Shown: positions 1 to 7,463, counted from the first letter of the stretch. The stretch: DNA of 18,072 nt from Flavobacterium psychrophilum (GCA_945905915.1 CAMDQL010000033.1:1-18072); one strand, 5' to 3'. Notes: a model not told the origin generated them from the letters alone. Program-made: numbers and translations.

Positions 1-315
1 TATTGAAGCTTCGTTGTATAAGGTAAGTTGTTTCTTTTTTTGATCTATTTTTTCATAATCCTTTGCATTCATTTTAACAATACCTTCTAAAACATTTTTT
101 TTCTTCTTTACAGAATCGTTTTTAGTATTGTTTTTAGGGCTATTTAAGCTAGAATTGTTTAATTTAAGTGTATCAATTACTATAATTTCCTGACAAAATA
201 CAGAGGTATTTCCAATTGTTAGTAAAATTACTAATAAAACGATATGACTTAACTTTGTATACAATGCTTTTAATGCTATTTTTGTAAAAATTTGGCTTAC
301 TTTTTGAAGTGTCAA
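1..315 (-). CDS. lptD: LptD-like LPS-assembly outer-membrane protein, N-terminal part
   Basis: Reading the minus strand from a TTG at 315 gives 105 open codons that run off the left edge of the window. The product begins TLQKVSQIFTKIALKALYTK. A hydrophobic signal-like segment follows (IVLLVILLTIGNTSVFCQ), then a Ser/Asn/Lys-rich linker, then a stretch ending DYEKIDQKKKQLTLYNEAS. That last stretch resembles the start of the OstA/LptA-like periplasmic domain of Bacteroidota LptD proteins, which insert lipopolysaccharide into the outer membrane. This is recognition from memory of the family; only the N-terminus is visible and the beta-barrel lies outside. There is no upstream in-frame ATG. The first candidate start is the TTG at 315. 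A second in-frame TTG at 264 would give a compact signal peptide and is a real alternative. The gene is divergent from the amidase gene at 387. Confidence 0.72.
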   Translation of the reverse strand, partial: MTLQKVSQIFTKIALKALYTKLSHIVLLVILLTIGNTSVFCQEIIVIDTLKLNNSSLNSPKNNTKNDSVKKKKNVLEGIVKMNAKDYEKIDQKKKQLTLYNEASI

Positions 316-386
316 ACTTACATATATTTTTTTGCAAAAATAATGTTTTAATAAAATTATAACTTATAATACTTTTTAATTATTCT

Positions 387-1475
387 ATGTTAGTTAAAAA
401 CGCTATAAAATTTGTGTTGCTTTTGTTCATTTTATTTGTTCCAAGCGCACTTTTTGCTCAACAATCTAATCCGTTTAAAGTCGTCTTAGATGCTGGTCAT
501 GGGGGAAAAGATCCTGGAACAATGAGAGGATCTATTAGAGAAAAAGACATTGTTCTTGACGTGGTTTTACGTCTTGGAAAGTTGTTAGAACAGCATAACA
601 GTGTTAAAGTATTTTATACTCGTAAAACAGACGTTTTTATAGAGCTCAGAGAACGAGCAAACATTGCAAATAAAGCAAAAGCAAATTTATTCATATCCGT
701 TCACTGTAATGGTGTTAAAAGTACGGCTGCAAAGGGTACAGAAACTTTTGTGATGGGAATGTCAAGAACAGATACTAACCTAGATATTGCCAAGAAAGAA
801 AATGGTGTTATTTTTCTCGAAGATGATTACAACCAAAAATATAAAGGTTTTGATCCGAATAATCCTGAGACATTATTAGGATTGAAGATATTGCAAGAAG
901 AATTTTTAGGTCAAAGTATTGAGTTGGCTTCAGAAATTGAAAAGAATTTTGTTCAAACAGATCGTTTTTCTCGAGGTGTAAAACAGCAACCGATTTGGGT
1001 GTTGGATGCTACAGTAATGCCTGGTGTTTTAATTGAATTAGGTTTTGTTTCTCATGCAGAAGAAGGAATTTATATTAGTTCAGATGCGGGAAAGGATGAA
1101 ATGGCACAATCCATTTATAATGCGATTATTACATATAAAAACACTTTTTTTAGTCCGTCAGATGTTAATGAATCTATAGTTGCACCAATTGAATCTAATT
1201 CACCTACAGCATCTATATCGAACAATGATAATGAGACAACTCATGAAGCAAAAGGAATTCATTACAAAGTACAACTAGAAGCTGGTACTAAAAAAATAGA
1301 TACAAAACCATCTAACTTTAAAGGGTTAGAACCAATTTCTTTTACCCAAGAAAATAAAATATATAAATATTTTTATGGTGATGAAACAGATTATGAAGCT
1401 TGTAAAAAACGTTTGACAGAGGCAAAAAATAAAGGATATAAATCTGCTTATATAGTAACTTTTGACAATAAATAA
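387..1475 (+). CDS. N-acetylmuramoyl-L-alanine amidase (first of a tandem pair)
   Basis: A zinc amidase of the Amidase_3 family, which cleaves the bond between N-acetylmuramic acid and the L-Ala of the peptide stem in peptidoglycan. The protein has 362 residues. Residues 1-25 form a signal peptide ending LFAQQ, so it should be exported to the periplasm. The catalytic domain covers about 30-253. The zinc ligands are visible as His38 (DAGHGGKD), Glu52 (REKD) and His106 (SVHCN), and the catalytic Glu217 lies in LIELGF. A Ser/Asn-rich linker (about 256-288) leads to a C-terminal region (289-360, HYKVQLEAG...AYIVTF) that looks like a SPOR-type domain, which in other proteins binds denuded glycan at the division septum. 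The domain order is normal for Bacteroidota. A second copy follows after 3 bases. The function is well supported; the septal role is inferred. Confidence 0.93.
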   Translation: MLVKNAIKFVLLLFILFVPSALFAQQSNPFKVVLDAGHGGKDPGTMRGSIREKDIVLDVVLRLGKLLEQHNSVKVFYTRKTDVFIELRERANIANKAKANLFISVHCNGVKSTAAKGTETFVMGMSRTDTNLDIAKKENGVIFLEDDYNQKYKGFDPNNPETLLGLKILQEEFLGQSIELASEIEKNFVQTDRFSRGVKQQPIWVLDATVMPGVLIELGFVSHAEEGIYISSDAGKDEMAQSIYNAIITYKNTFFSPSDVNESIVAPIESNSPTASISNNDNETTHEAKGIHYKVQLEAGTKKIDTKPSNFKGLEPISFTQENKIYKYFYGDETDYEACKKRLTEAKNKGYKSAYIVTFDNK

Positions 1476-1478
1476 ATT

Positions 1479-2591
1479 ATGATAAAAAAAGCAACCTTTT
1501 TCCTTTCATTTATTTATGTCTTAATTGGATACGGACAAACATCTAAATTCAAAGTAGTTTTAGATGCTGGTCATGGAGGTAAAGATTATGGCGCCGTTTA
1601 TCATGGAAATATTGAAAAAAATATAGCCTTAAAAACGGCTTTAAAAGTAGGTGCGCTTTTAGAAAACGATCCACAAATTGAGGTTATTTTTACAAGAAAA
1701 TCGGATGTTTTTATTGAACTTCAACAAAGAGCAACGATTGCAAACAAATCTAAAGGAAGTATTTTCGTTTCGATGCATTGCAACGCCAATAAAAGTGAAG
1801 TTGCAGCTGGAAATGAAACCTATGTTATGGGGATTACTAGAAATGCTTCAAATTTAGAAGTGGCTAAGCATGAAAACCAAGTAGTAACCTTAGAGTCCGA
1901 TTATAAAATTAAATATGATGGTTTTGATCCCAAATCTCCTGAATCGGTTATTGGAATAAATATTTTACAAGAAGAATATTTAGATCAAAGTATCGAATTA
2001 GCCGATAAAGTTCAATCCTTCTTTACTAAGAAATCGAAAAATAAAAATAGAGGTGTAAAGCAAGCTGGTTTTCTAGTATTACGTCAAATAACAATGCCTA
2101 GAGTCTTGATAGAGATGGGATTTGTATCTAACAAACAAGAAGGTGCTTTTTTAAATTCTGAGGCAGGACAAGATAAATTAGCCGAAGCTATTGCTGAAGC
2201 AATTATTCAATATAAAAAAGAATTTTTTGCTGCTACAAAAGAATCTAAACCAGTAGTTACGGTTGTTAATGAAAAGGATTTAGAAAAAACGGAGCGTAAA
2301 GAACAAGTTAAACCAACTATAATTAGTTCTAAAGGAATTGTTTATAAAGTACAAATTTCTGCAAGCCCTAGTGATCTAGACCCAACAGCTGTTGATTTTA
2401 AAGGATTATCGCCCATTTTTAAAGAACCCGCTGGTAAGTTGTTTAAATACTATTTTAGTCAAGAAAAAAAATATGAAGTGGCTCAAAAAAGATTAGAAGA
2501 AGCAAAGAAAAAAGGGTTTGATTCCGCTTTCATAGTTGCTTATAAAGATGGTGTAAAAATAAGCTTATCAGAAGCCAATAAAATAAAATAA
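1479..2591 (+). CDS. N-acetylmuramoyl-L-alanine amidase (second of a tandem pair)
   Basis: A paralogue of the preceding gene, 370 residues, with the same architecture. It has a signal peptide (1-20, ending IGYGQ), an Amidase_3 catalytic domain (about 24-250), a charged linker (about 252-283) and a SPOR-like C-terminal domain (about 286-360). All catalytic residues are retained: His32 (DAGHGGKD), Glu46 (IEKN), His100 (SMHCN) and Glu212 (LIEMGF). It should therefore be an active periplasmic zinc amidase acting on peptidoglycan. Long stretches match its neighbour closely (for example FKVVLDAGHGGKD, SDVFIEL, the QEE-QSIELA region, RGVKQ), whereas linker and signal peptide differ. The two genes are 3 bases apart, so they are almost certainly co-transcribed. 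This is an intact duplication, not a pseudogene. Confidence 0.93.
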   Translation: MIKKATFFLSFIYVLIGYGQTSKFKVVLDAGHGGKDYGAVYHGNIEKNIALKTALKVGALLENDPQIEVIFTRKSDVFIELQQRATIANKSKGSIFVSMHCNANKSEVAAGNETYVMGITRNASNLEVAKHENQVVTLESDYKIKYDGFDPKSPESVIGINILQEEYLDQSIELADKVQSFFTKKSKNKNRGVKQAGFLVLRQITMPRVLIEMGFVSNKQEGAFLNSEAGQDKLAEAIAEAIIQYKKEFFAATKESKPVVTVVNEKDLEKTERKEQVKPTIISSKGIVYKVQISASPSDLDPTAVDFKGLSPIFKEPAGKLFKYYFSQEKKYEVAQKRLEEAKKKGFDSAFIVAYKDGVKISLSEANKIK

Positions 2592-2620
2592 AAGATTAAT
2601 TTTGTTAAAAATATATTACT

Positions 2621-3574
2621 TTGAAAGTATCTAGAGAAATTAAAACTGCCGTATTAGTCATTATATCCATTATATTGTTTATTTGGGGATACAGTTTTTT
2701 GAAAGGAAAAAATTTATTTGACAACAGCAATAAATTGTTTGTAGTCTATGAAAATGTAGCAGGATTAGCAACATCTGCACCAGTAACTTTGAATGGTTTA
2801 ACCATTGGAAAAGTCAATTCAATTACAATTAATCCAGATGGTAAATTATTAGTAGAACTTCACATTACTACTGATTTTCCAATCTCAAAATCAAGCATCG
2901 CAGAAATCTATGATTCTGGATTGGTAGGAGGTAGACAAATTGCTATTAAACCGAATCTATTGGATAAAAATTACACAGTATCGGGCGATTATTTGCAAGC
3001 TTCAAGTAAATTAGGTTTGACCGATGCATTAGCGCAACAACTTGAACCGTTACAAGCAAAAATTCAGGAATTACTTGTGAATGCAGATGCAATGTTTACA
3101 AATGTTAATGATATTTTAGATACGCAAACCCGCCAAAATCTGAAAAATAGTATTGCTTCGCTTAATATTACGCTTTCTGAATTTAGTGTTGCCTCAAAAA
3201 ATATTAATGAATTGCTTGTTGAAAACAAATCTAAATTTAACAACACACTTAAAAATGTTGATAAAGTAACTGGAAATTTTGCAACAATATCAGATTCATT
3301 AGCAAAAGCAAATTTGGGTCAAACAGTTAAAAATTTAGAAAAAACATTAGCTAAGGTTGATAAAATTATGGCCGAGTTAGAACAAGGTAAAGGAACAATG
3401 GGTAAATTGATTAAGGACGAAACCATTTACACTAATTTTGCTAAGACATCAAAAGAATTGGAATTATTGTTACAAGACGTTCGATTGCACCCAACTCGTT
3501 ATGTAAATGTTTCTTTATTTGGTAAGAAAAACAAACCTTACGTAGCTCCTATTAATGATACAATTAAAAAATAA
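2621..3574 (+). CDS. MCE/MlaD-family lipid-transport protein
   Basis: The protein has 317 residues. One N-terminal transmembrane anchor (about 9-26) follows the conserved start KVSREIKTA. An MCE domain follows at about 37-115 (LFVVYENVAGL, APVTLNGLTIGKV, then DSGLVGGRQIAI). A long helical region (about 130-290) ends in GKGTMGKLIKDETIY and a basic tail. MCE proteins such as MlaD bind lipids and form hexameric rings that carry phospholipid between inner and outer membrane. This one should be anchored in the inner membrane with its bulk in the periplasm. The permease and ATPase partners (MlaE, MlaF) are not adjacent here. The start is a TTG at 2621; no ATG occurs near the conserved N-terminus, and the family begins with this same Lys-Val/Ile-Ser/Thr-Arg-Glu pattern. 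It lies 29 bases after the second amidase and 12 before the next gene. Confidence 0.9.
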   Translation: MKVSREIKTAVLVIISIILFIWGYSFLKGKNLFDNSNKLFVVYENVAGLATSAPVTLNGLTIGKVNSITINPDGKLLVELHITTDFPISKSSIAEIYDSGLVGGRQIAIKPNLLDKNYTVSGDYLQASSKLGLTDALAQQLEPLQAKIQELLVNADAMFTNVNDILDTQTRQNLKNSIASLNITLSEFSVASKNINELLVENKSKFNNTLKNVDKVTGNFATISDSLAKANLGQTVKNLEKTLAKVDKIMAELEQGKGTMGKLIKDETIYTNFAKTSKELELLLQDVRLHPTRYVNVSLFGKKNKPYVAPINDTIKK

Positions 3575-3586
3575 ATTATCAGTCTT

Positions 3587-4912
3587 ATGAGTTATTTAGA
3601 TAATATTTTATTCGCATTAGTTTTAGCCATTGGTGTTGGTTATTTCACGATGAACGTAAAAAAACTAATTAGAAATATCAATCTTGGAAGAGATGTCAAC
3701 AGAAAGGACAATTCCTCAGAACGTTGGAAAAACATGGCAATGATTGCTATAGGTCAATCTAAGATGGTAAAACGTCCAATTGCTGGTATATTACACATTA
3801 TTGTATATGCAGGTTTCATCATCATCAATATTGAAGTGATTGAAATTATTATTGACGGACTTTTTGGCACTCATCGAGTATTGTCATTCATGGGAAGTTT
3901 TTATGACGTTTTAATCGCTTCATTTGAAATTTTAGCTGTATTAGTGCTTCTTGCTGTTTTTATATTTTGGATTAGAAGAAACACTATCAAATTAGCTCGT
4001 TTTGAAAGTTCTGATTTAACGGGAAAACCTAAAAAAGATGCAAATTATATTATATATTTTGAAGTCATTTTAATGTCATTTTTTTTATTAATGAATGCCG
4101 CTGATTTCCATTTGCAACATTTAGAAATAGGACATTACAATCAAGTAGGGAGTTTTCCTATATCACAATTTATAGCACCATTATTTAATGGAATGAGCGA
4201 AGGAATAGTAGTAAGTATTGAAAGAGTTGCTTGGTGGTTTCATATTGTTGGTATTTTAATCTTTTTGAACTACTTATATTTTTCTAAACACCTACATATT
4301 TTATTAGCATTTCCTAATACTTTTTATGCCGATTTAAACGCAAAAGGTAAACTAGATAATTTAGAAAGTGTTACCAATGAAGTAAAATTAATGATGGATC
4401 CAAATGCCGATCCATTTGCAGCGCCTGTAGATGCTAATGTTGTTCCTGCAAAATTTGGTGCTTCTGATGTGCAAGATTTAAATTGGGTACAATTACTAAA
4501 TGCATACAGTTGCACCGAATGTGGTCGTTGTACTTCATCTTGTCCAGCTAATCAAACGGGTAAAAAATTGTCTCCAAGAAAAATAATGATGGATACAAGA
4601 GACCGTTTAGAAGAAGTGGGGAAAAATATAGATTTTAATAAAGGCGTTTTTGTTGATGATGGTAAATCGTTGTTGAATGATTATATCTCAACCGAAGAAC
4701 TATGGGCTTGTACTTCCTGTAATGCCTGTGTTGAAGAATGTCCAATAAACATTAGTCCGCTTTCAATTATTATTGATATGCGTCGTTATTTAGTAATGGA
4801 ACAAAGCGCCGCTCCAAACGAATTAAATAATGTAATGACCAATATTGAGAATAATGGCGCACCATGGCAATACAATCAAATGGATCGATTGAATTGGTCT
4901 ACTGAAGCATAA
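3587..4912 (+). CDS. Membrane iron-sulfur oxidoreductase subunit, HdrC-like
   Basis: The protein has 441 residues with two parts. The N-terminal half (1-240) holds four or five hydrophobic helices (about 5-22, 66-90, 105-129, 154-172, 213-232), with His residues that could bind heme as in NarI-like subunits. The C-terminal half carries two 4Fe-4S motifs of the form CxxCxxCxxxCP: Cys309, 312, 315, 319 and Cys375, 378, 381, 385. This arrangement resembles the HdrC part of heterodisulfide-reductase-type or GlpC/LutB-like complexes, which pass electrons between the quinone pool and a cysteine-rich catalytic subunit. That catalytic subunit is very likely the CCG protein at 5447. The substrate cannot be told from sequence. 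Heme binding is inference only. Confidence 0.87.
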   Translation: MSYLDNILFALVLAIGVGYFTMNVKKLIRNINLGRDVNRKDNSSERWKNMAMIAIGQSKMVKRPIAGILHIIVYAGFIIINIEVIEIIIDGLFGTHRVLSFMGSFYDVLIASFEILAVLVLLAVFIFWIRRNTIKLARFESSDLTGKPKKDANYIIYFEVILMSFFLLMNAADFHLQHLEIGHYNQVGSFPISQFIAPLFNGMSEGIVVSIERVAWWFHIVGILIFLNYLYFSKHLHILLAFPNTFYADLNAKGKLDNLESVTNEVKLMMDPNADPFAAPVDANVVPAKFGASDVQDLNWVQLLNAYSCTECGRCTSSCPANQTGKKLSPRKIMMDTRDRLEEVGKNIDFNKGVFVDDGKSLLNDYISTEELWACTSCNACVEECPINISPLSIIIDMRRYLVMEQSAAPNELNNVMTNIENNGAPWQYNQMDRLNWSTEA

Positions 4913-4932
4913 ATACAACAATTTTTTTTATA

Positions 4933-5376
4933 ATGAAAGAAGAAGAAATCGAAGGGAAATTACAAGCATTATCTGTAAATGGAGAACAATTAAGTCCTAT
5001 TTTACCTGAAGGCATTAAAAATTATTTAATTGATATAGATGGAACTATTTGTGATGATATTCCAAATGAGGAACCAGAAAGAATGGTTACCGCTGCGGTT
5101 TATCCCGACGCAATGATAACCCTCAATAAATGGTATGATGAAGGACATATTATTTTCTTTTTTACCTCACGTACTGAAGCGCATAGAGCAGTTACCGAAG
5201 ATTGGTTGAAATTACATGGGTTCAAATATCACGGAATGCTAATGGGAAAACCTAGAGGGGGAAATTACCATTGGATTGATAATCATTTAGTTAAAGCTAC
5301 TCGCTACAAGGGTAAATTTACCGATTTGATTGACAAAGAAGTAACCATTCAAGTATTTGATGACGGAAATCAATAA
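4933..5376 (+). CDS. Small HAD-superfamily hydrolase
   Basis: A soluble protein of 147 residues with no signal peptide. HAD signatures are visible. Motif I is DIDGT, with nucleophile Asp34 and acid/base Asp36. Motif II is FFTSR, with Thr78 or Ser79. A conserved Lys106 lies in MGKPRGGN, and Asp116 in the WIDNH segment could serve as a metal ligand. No cap domain is apparent at this length, so it is probably a small C0-type phosphatase acting on a phosphorylated small molecule or sugar; the substrate is unknown. It sits between the two iron-sulfur genes, 20 bases after the first and 70 before the second. The context suggests co-expression and does not prove a shared role. Labels such as phosphoheptose isomerase, if met for homologues, are not supported: no SIS-domain signature is seen. 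Confidence 0.8.
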   Translation: MKEEEIEGKLQALSVNGEQLSPILPEGIKNYLIDIDGTICDDIPNEEPERMVTAAVYPDAMITLNKWYDEGHIIFFFTSRTEAHRAVTEDWLKLHGFKYHGMLMGKPRGGNYHWIDNHLVKATRYKGKFTDLIDKEVTIQVFDDGNQ

Positions 5377-5446
5377 TAATTAAGTAATAATGTTAAGTTT
5401 ATAAAACTTATAAAATCAACTACTTTTAATTTTATAATATATAATT

Positions 5447-6238
5447 ATGTCAGAAAATTTATTAGTTCCTACAATGGCCGAAATGATGGCACAAGGCAAA
5501 CAGCCTGATGTTTTGTTTTGGGTAGGATGTGCTGGAAGTTTTGATGATAGAGCAAAAAAAATTACAAAAGCTTTTGTAAAGATTTTAAACAGTGCTAATG
5601 TTTCATTTGCAGTTTTAGGAACCGAAGAAAGTTGTACAGGTGATCCCGCTAAAAGAGCAGGTAATGAATTCTTGTTTCAAATGCAAGCCGTTACCAATAT
5701 TGAGGTTATGAATGCTTATGAGGTGAAGCGAATTGTTACAGCTTGTCCTCATTGTTTCAACACCTTAAAAAATGAATATCCAGAATTAGGAGGAAACTAT
5801 GAAGTTTTACATCATACTGAGTTCATTAAGTCATTATTAAATGAAGGTAAATTAACTATTGAAGGCGGTCAATTTAAAGGAAAACGCATTACATTTCATG
5901 ATCCTTGTTATTTAGGTCGTGCTAATAATATTTATGAAGCGCCTCGGGATTTAATTCAAAAATTAGACGCCGAATTGGTTGAAATGAAACGATCTCGAGC
6001 TAATGGTTTATGTTGTGGAGCAGGTGGAGCACAAATGTTTAAAGAACCCGAAAAAGGGAATAAAGACATCAATATTGAAAGAACAGAAGATGCTCTAGCA
6101 ACACAGCCCGAAATTATTGCTGCTGGTTGTCCTTTTTGTAATACCATGTTAACCGATGGAATTAAACATAAAGAAAAAGAAAGTGATGTTAAAATTTATG
6201 ACATTGCCGAATTAATTGCGAATGCTAACGATTTATAA
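5447..6238 (+). CDS. Cysteine-rich (CCG-domain) oxidoreductase subunit, HdrB/LutA-like
   Basis: A soluble protein of 263 residues with two cysteine-rich repeats of the CCG type. The first repeat has Cys28 (VGCAG), Cys63 (ESCTG, where the usual CCG is degenerate) and Cys100-x2-Cys103 (TACPHC). The second is canonical: Cys154 (HDPCYLGR), Cys189-Cys190 (LCCGAGG) and Cys228-x2-Cys231 (AGCPFC). In HdrB-type proteins such repeats bind noncubane 4Fe-4S clusters at the active site. The loss of one Cys in the first repeat suggests that only the second holds a full catalytic cluster; this is inference. The partner should be the membrane HdrC-like protein at 3587. The start ATG is 70 bases after the HAD gene; a 7-bp hairpin (5394-5410) in that gap has no T-tract. 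Confidence 0.9.
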   Translation: MSENLLVPTMAEMMAQGKQPDVLFWVGCAGSFDDRAKKITKAFVKILNSANVSFAVLGTEESCTGDPAKRAGNEFLFQMQAVTNIEVMNAYEVKRIVTACPHCFNTLKNEYPELGGNYEVLHHTEFIKSLLNEGKLTIEGGQFKGKRITFHDPCYLGRANNIYEAPRDLIQKLDAELVEMKRSRANGLCCGAGGAQMFKEPEKGNKDINIERTEDALATQPEIIAAGCPFCNTMLTDGIKHKEKESDVKIYDIAELIANANDL

Positions 6239-6304
6239 ATAATACAGGTTTAGATCACTATAGACCTTACAAAATATATATTTACCCAAACAATAAATTT
6301 TTAA

Positions 6305-6916
6305 ATGATGAAAAAAATCATATTACTTCTTCTAATTATTACTTCTAGCACTGTTTTTGCACAAAAATTATCAAAGGAAGAATTGGCTGTAAAAATGTCA
6401 GAAAAATCTTGTGAATGTGCAAATAAAGAAGAAATTTCAAAAGATAATTTTGAAATGACTTTAGGGCTTTGCATTATTGAAGCCATTAATGCTTTTGAAA
6501 AAGATGTTGATAGACATTATGGAAAAGATGTAATTAACAATGAAAAAAAGATGGAGGAATTAGGCTATGATGTTGGCAAAGAAATGGCCAAAACGTGTCC
6601 TGCAATTTTTAAATTTATGTTTGATGACGATTCTGAAAATCAGGAAGTTGTAGAAGAAACTCCCGATGAAATGATTTCAGGCAAACTTACAGAATTAAAA
6701 TCGGAACAATTTTTAGCATTCTCTGTTAAAGAAGATTCAGGAAAAATGAATCATTTTATTCTGTTGAGTAGTTTTGAAAATTCTTTTTTATTAACAGATA
6801 AAGTAGTAAAAGTAAACGACGCTGTAGAAGTTTATTATTATGAATTAGAATTATATGATGCTAAATTATCAAAATTTGTATCTTATAAAGTAGTAACCGA
6901 TATAATCAAAAAATAA
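6305..6916 (+). CDS. Secreted protein of unknown function with four cysteines
   Basis: I do not recognise the family. The 203-residue product begins with a clear signal peptide (MMKK, a hydrophobic core, then VFAQ at 17-20), so it should be periplasmic or outer-membrane associated. The N-terminal half is helical and holds all four cysteines: Cys36 and Cys38 in KSCECA, Cys56 in LGLCII and Cys98 in KTCPA. Their spacing suggests two disulfides. An acidic linker (about 107-122) leads to a C-terminal part (125-203) rich in beta-strand residues, possibly a small barrel. The start could be either of two adjacent ATGs (6305 or 6308). It lies 66 bases after the CCG protein and 2 bases before the next gene. 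No enzyme motif is visible. Confidence 0.75.
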   Translation: MMKKIILLLLIITSSTVFAQKLSKEELAVKMSEKSCECANKEEISKDNFEMTLGLCIIEAINAFEKDVDRHYGKDVINNEKKMEELGYDVGKEMAKTCPAIFKFMFDDDSENQEVVEETPDEMISGKLTELKSEQFLAFSVKEDSGKMNHFILLSSFENSFLLTDKVVKVNDAVEVYYYELELYDAKLSKFVSYKVVTDIIKK

Positions 6917-6918
6917 TA

Positions 6919-7401
6919 ATGTACGTACCCTTTGATACCTTACCAGAAGAAGCTAAAATTTGGATTTATCAATCTAATAGAAAATTTTCTGACGAAGAAA
7001 CTCAAGATATTGAACGTGATTTAGGATTATTTTTAGAAAATTGGAGTGCTCACGGACACGCACTAGAAGCCTCTTTTCTAACCAAATACAATCGGTTTAT
7101 TATTATTGCTGTTAATCAAGAAGTACAAGCGGCAACTGGTTGTTCTATAGACGCCTCGGTTCAGTTTATTCAACAAATAGAGCAAAAATATGCTGTTGAT
7201 TTATTAGACAAAATGAATGTGACTTTTAAAATGGGGGAACACGTTACCTTTAAGACACTATTAGAATTTAAAAAATTAGCTAAAGAAAAAGCGGTTTCTG
7301 CAAATACCGTTGTTTTTAATAATTTAGTAAATACAGTAGGAGAATGGCAAGATTTTTGGGAAGTTCCTGCTGGTGAAAGTTGGCACAATAGATTTTTCTA
7401 A
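6919..7401 (+). CDS. Conserved Bacteroidota 160-residue soluble protein
   Basis: The product has 160 residues, no signal peptide and no membrane segment. It begins YVPFDTLPEEAKIWIYQSNR and ends with a VPAGESWHNRFF tail. As I recall, similar Flavobacteriaceae proteins are often labelled ABC transporter ATPase, but I see no Walker A (GxxGxGK[ST]), no LSGGQ signature and no Walker B, so that label is not supported. The segment FIIIAVNQEVQAATGCSIDASV, with a Cys, is the most motif-like part. Function unknown. Its ATG lies 2 bases after the previous stop, so the two genes are surely co-transcribed. It is the last gene before the terminator at 7425-7463. Confidence 0.82.
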   Translation: MYVPFDTLPEEAKIWIYQSNRKFSDEETQDIERDLGLFLENWSAHGHALEASFLTKYNRFIIIAVNQEVQAATGCSIDASVQFIQQIEQKYAVDLLDKMNVTFKMGEHVTFKTLLEFKKLAKEKAVSANTVVFNNLVNTVGEWQDFWEVPAGESWHNRFF

Positions 7402-7416
7402 AACGATTATTTACAC

Positions 7417-7424
7417 TATATTTG
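7417..7424 (+). promoter_or_regulatory. Candidate -7 element (TATATTTG)
   Basis: TATATTTG matches the Bacteroidota -7 consensus TAnnTTTG exactly and lies 58 bases before the GH3 gene start. No TTG is found 17-23 bases upstream, so only half of the promoter is supported. Its position directly before the hairpin at 7425 would put the hairpin in the 5' end of the transcript. Confidence 0.35.
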
Positions 7425-7463
7425 AAAATCATCATTAGTTCAACTTTAATGATGATTTTTTTA
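7425..7463 (+). terminator. Hairpin terminator after the envelope/iron-sulfur gene run
   Basis: A perfect 13-bp inverted repeat (7425-7437, AAAATCATCATTA, with 7447-7459) with a 9-base loop is followed directly by more T residues. It lies 23 bases after the stop of the preceding gene and 19 before the next start, so it most likely ends the upstream transcript. An attenuator role for the next gene is possible. Confidence 0.75.

Noticed and set aside
3064..3246. Minus-strand open frame inside the MCE gene
   Set aside because: It lies wholly inside a well-supported gene, has low-complexity Ser/Phe-rich sequence from the antisense of a helical region, and shows no start context.
5394..5410. Seven-pair hairpin (AAGTTT-ATA-AAACTT core) between the HAD and CCG genes as a terminator
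   Set aside because: The stem is AT-only, the loop is 3 bases and no T-tract follows, so it is unlikely to terminate.
6247..6270. Imperfect inverted repeat AGGTTTAGA...ATAGACCT before the secreted Cys protein
   Set aside because: Only about seven pairs including a G-U, with no T-run; considered chance or at most a weak RNA structure.
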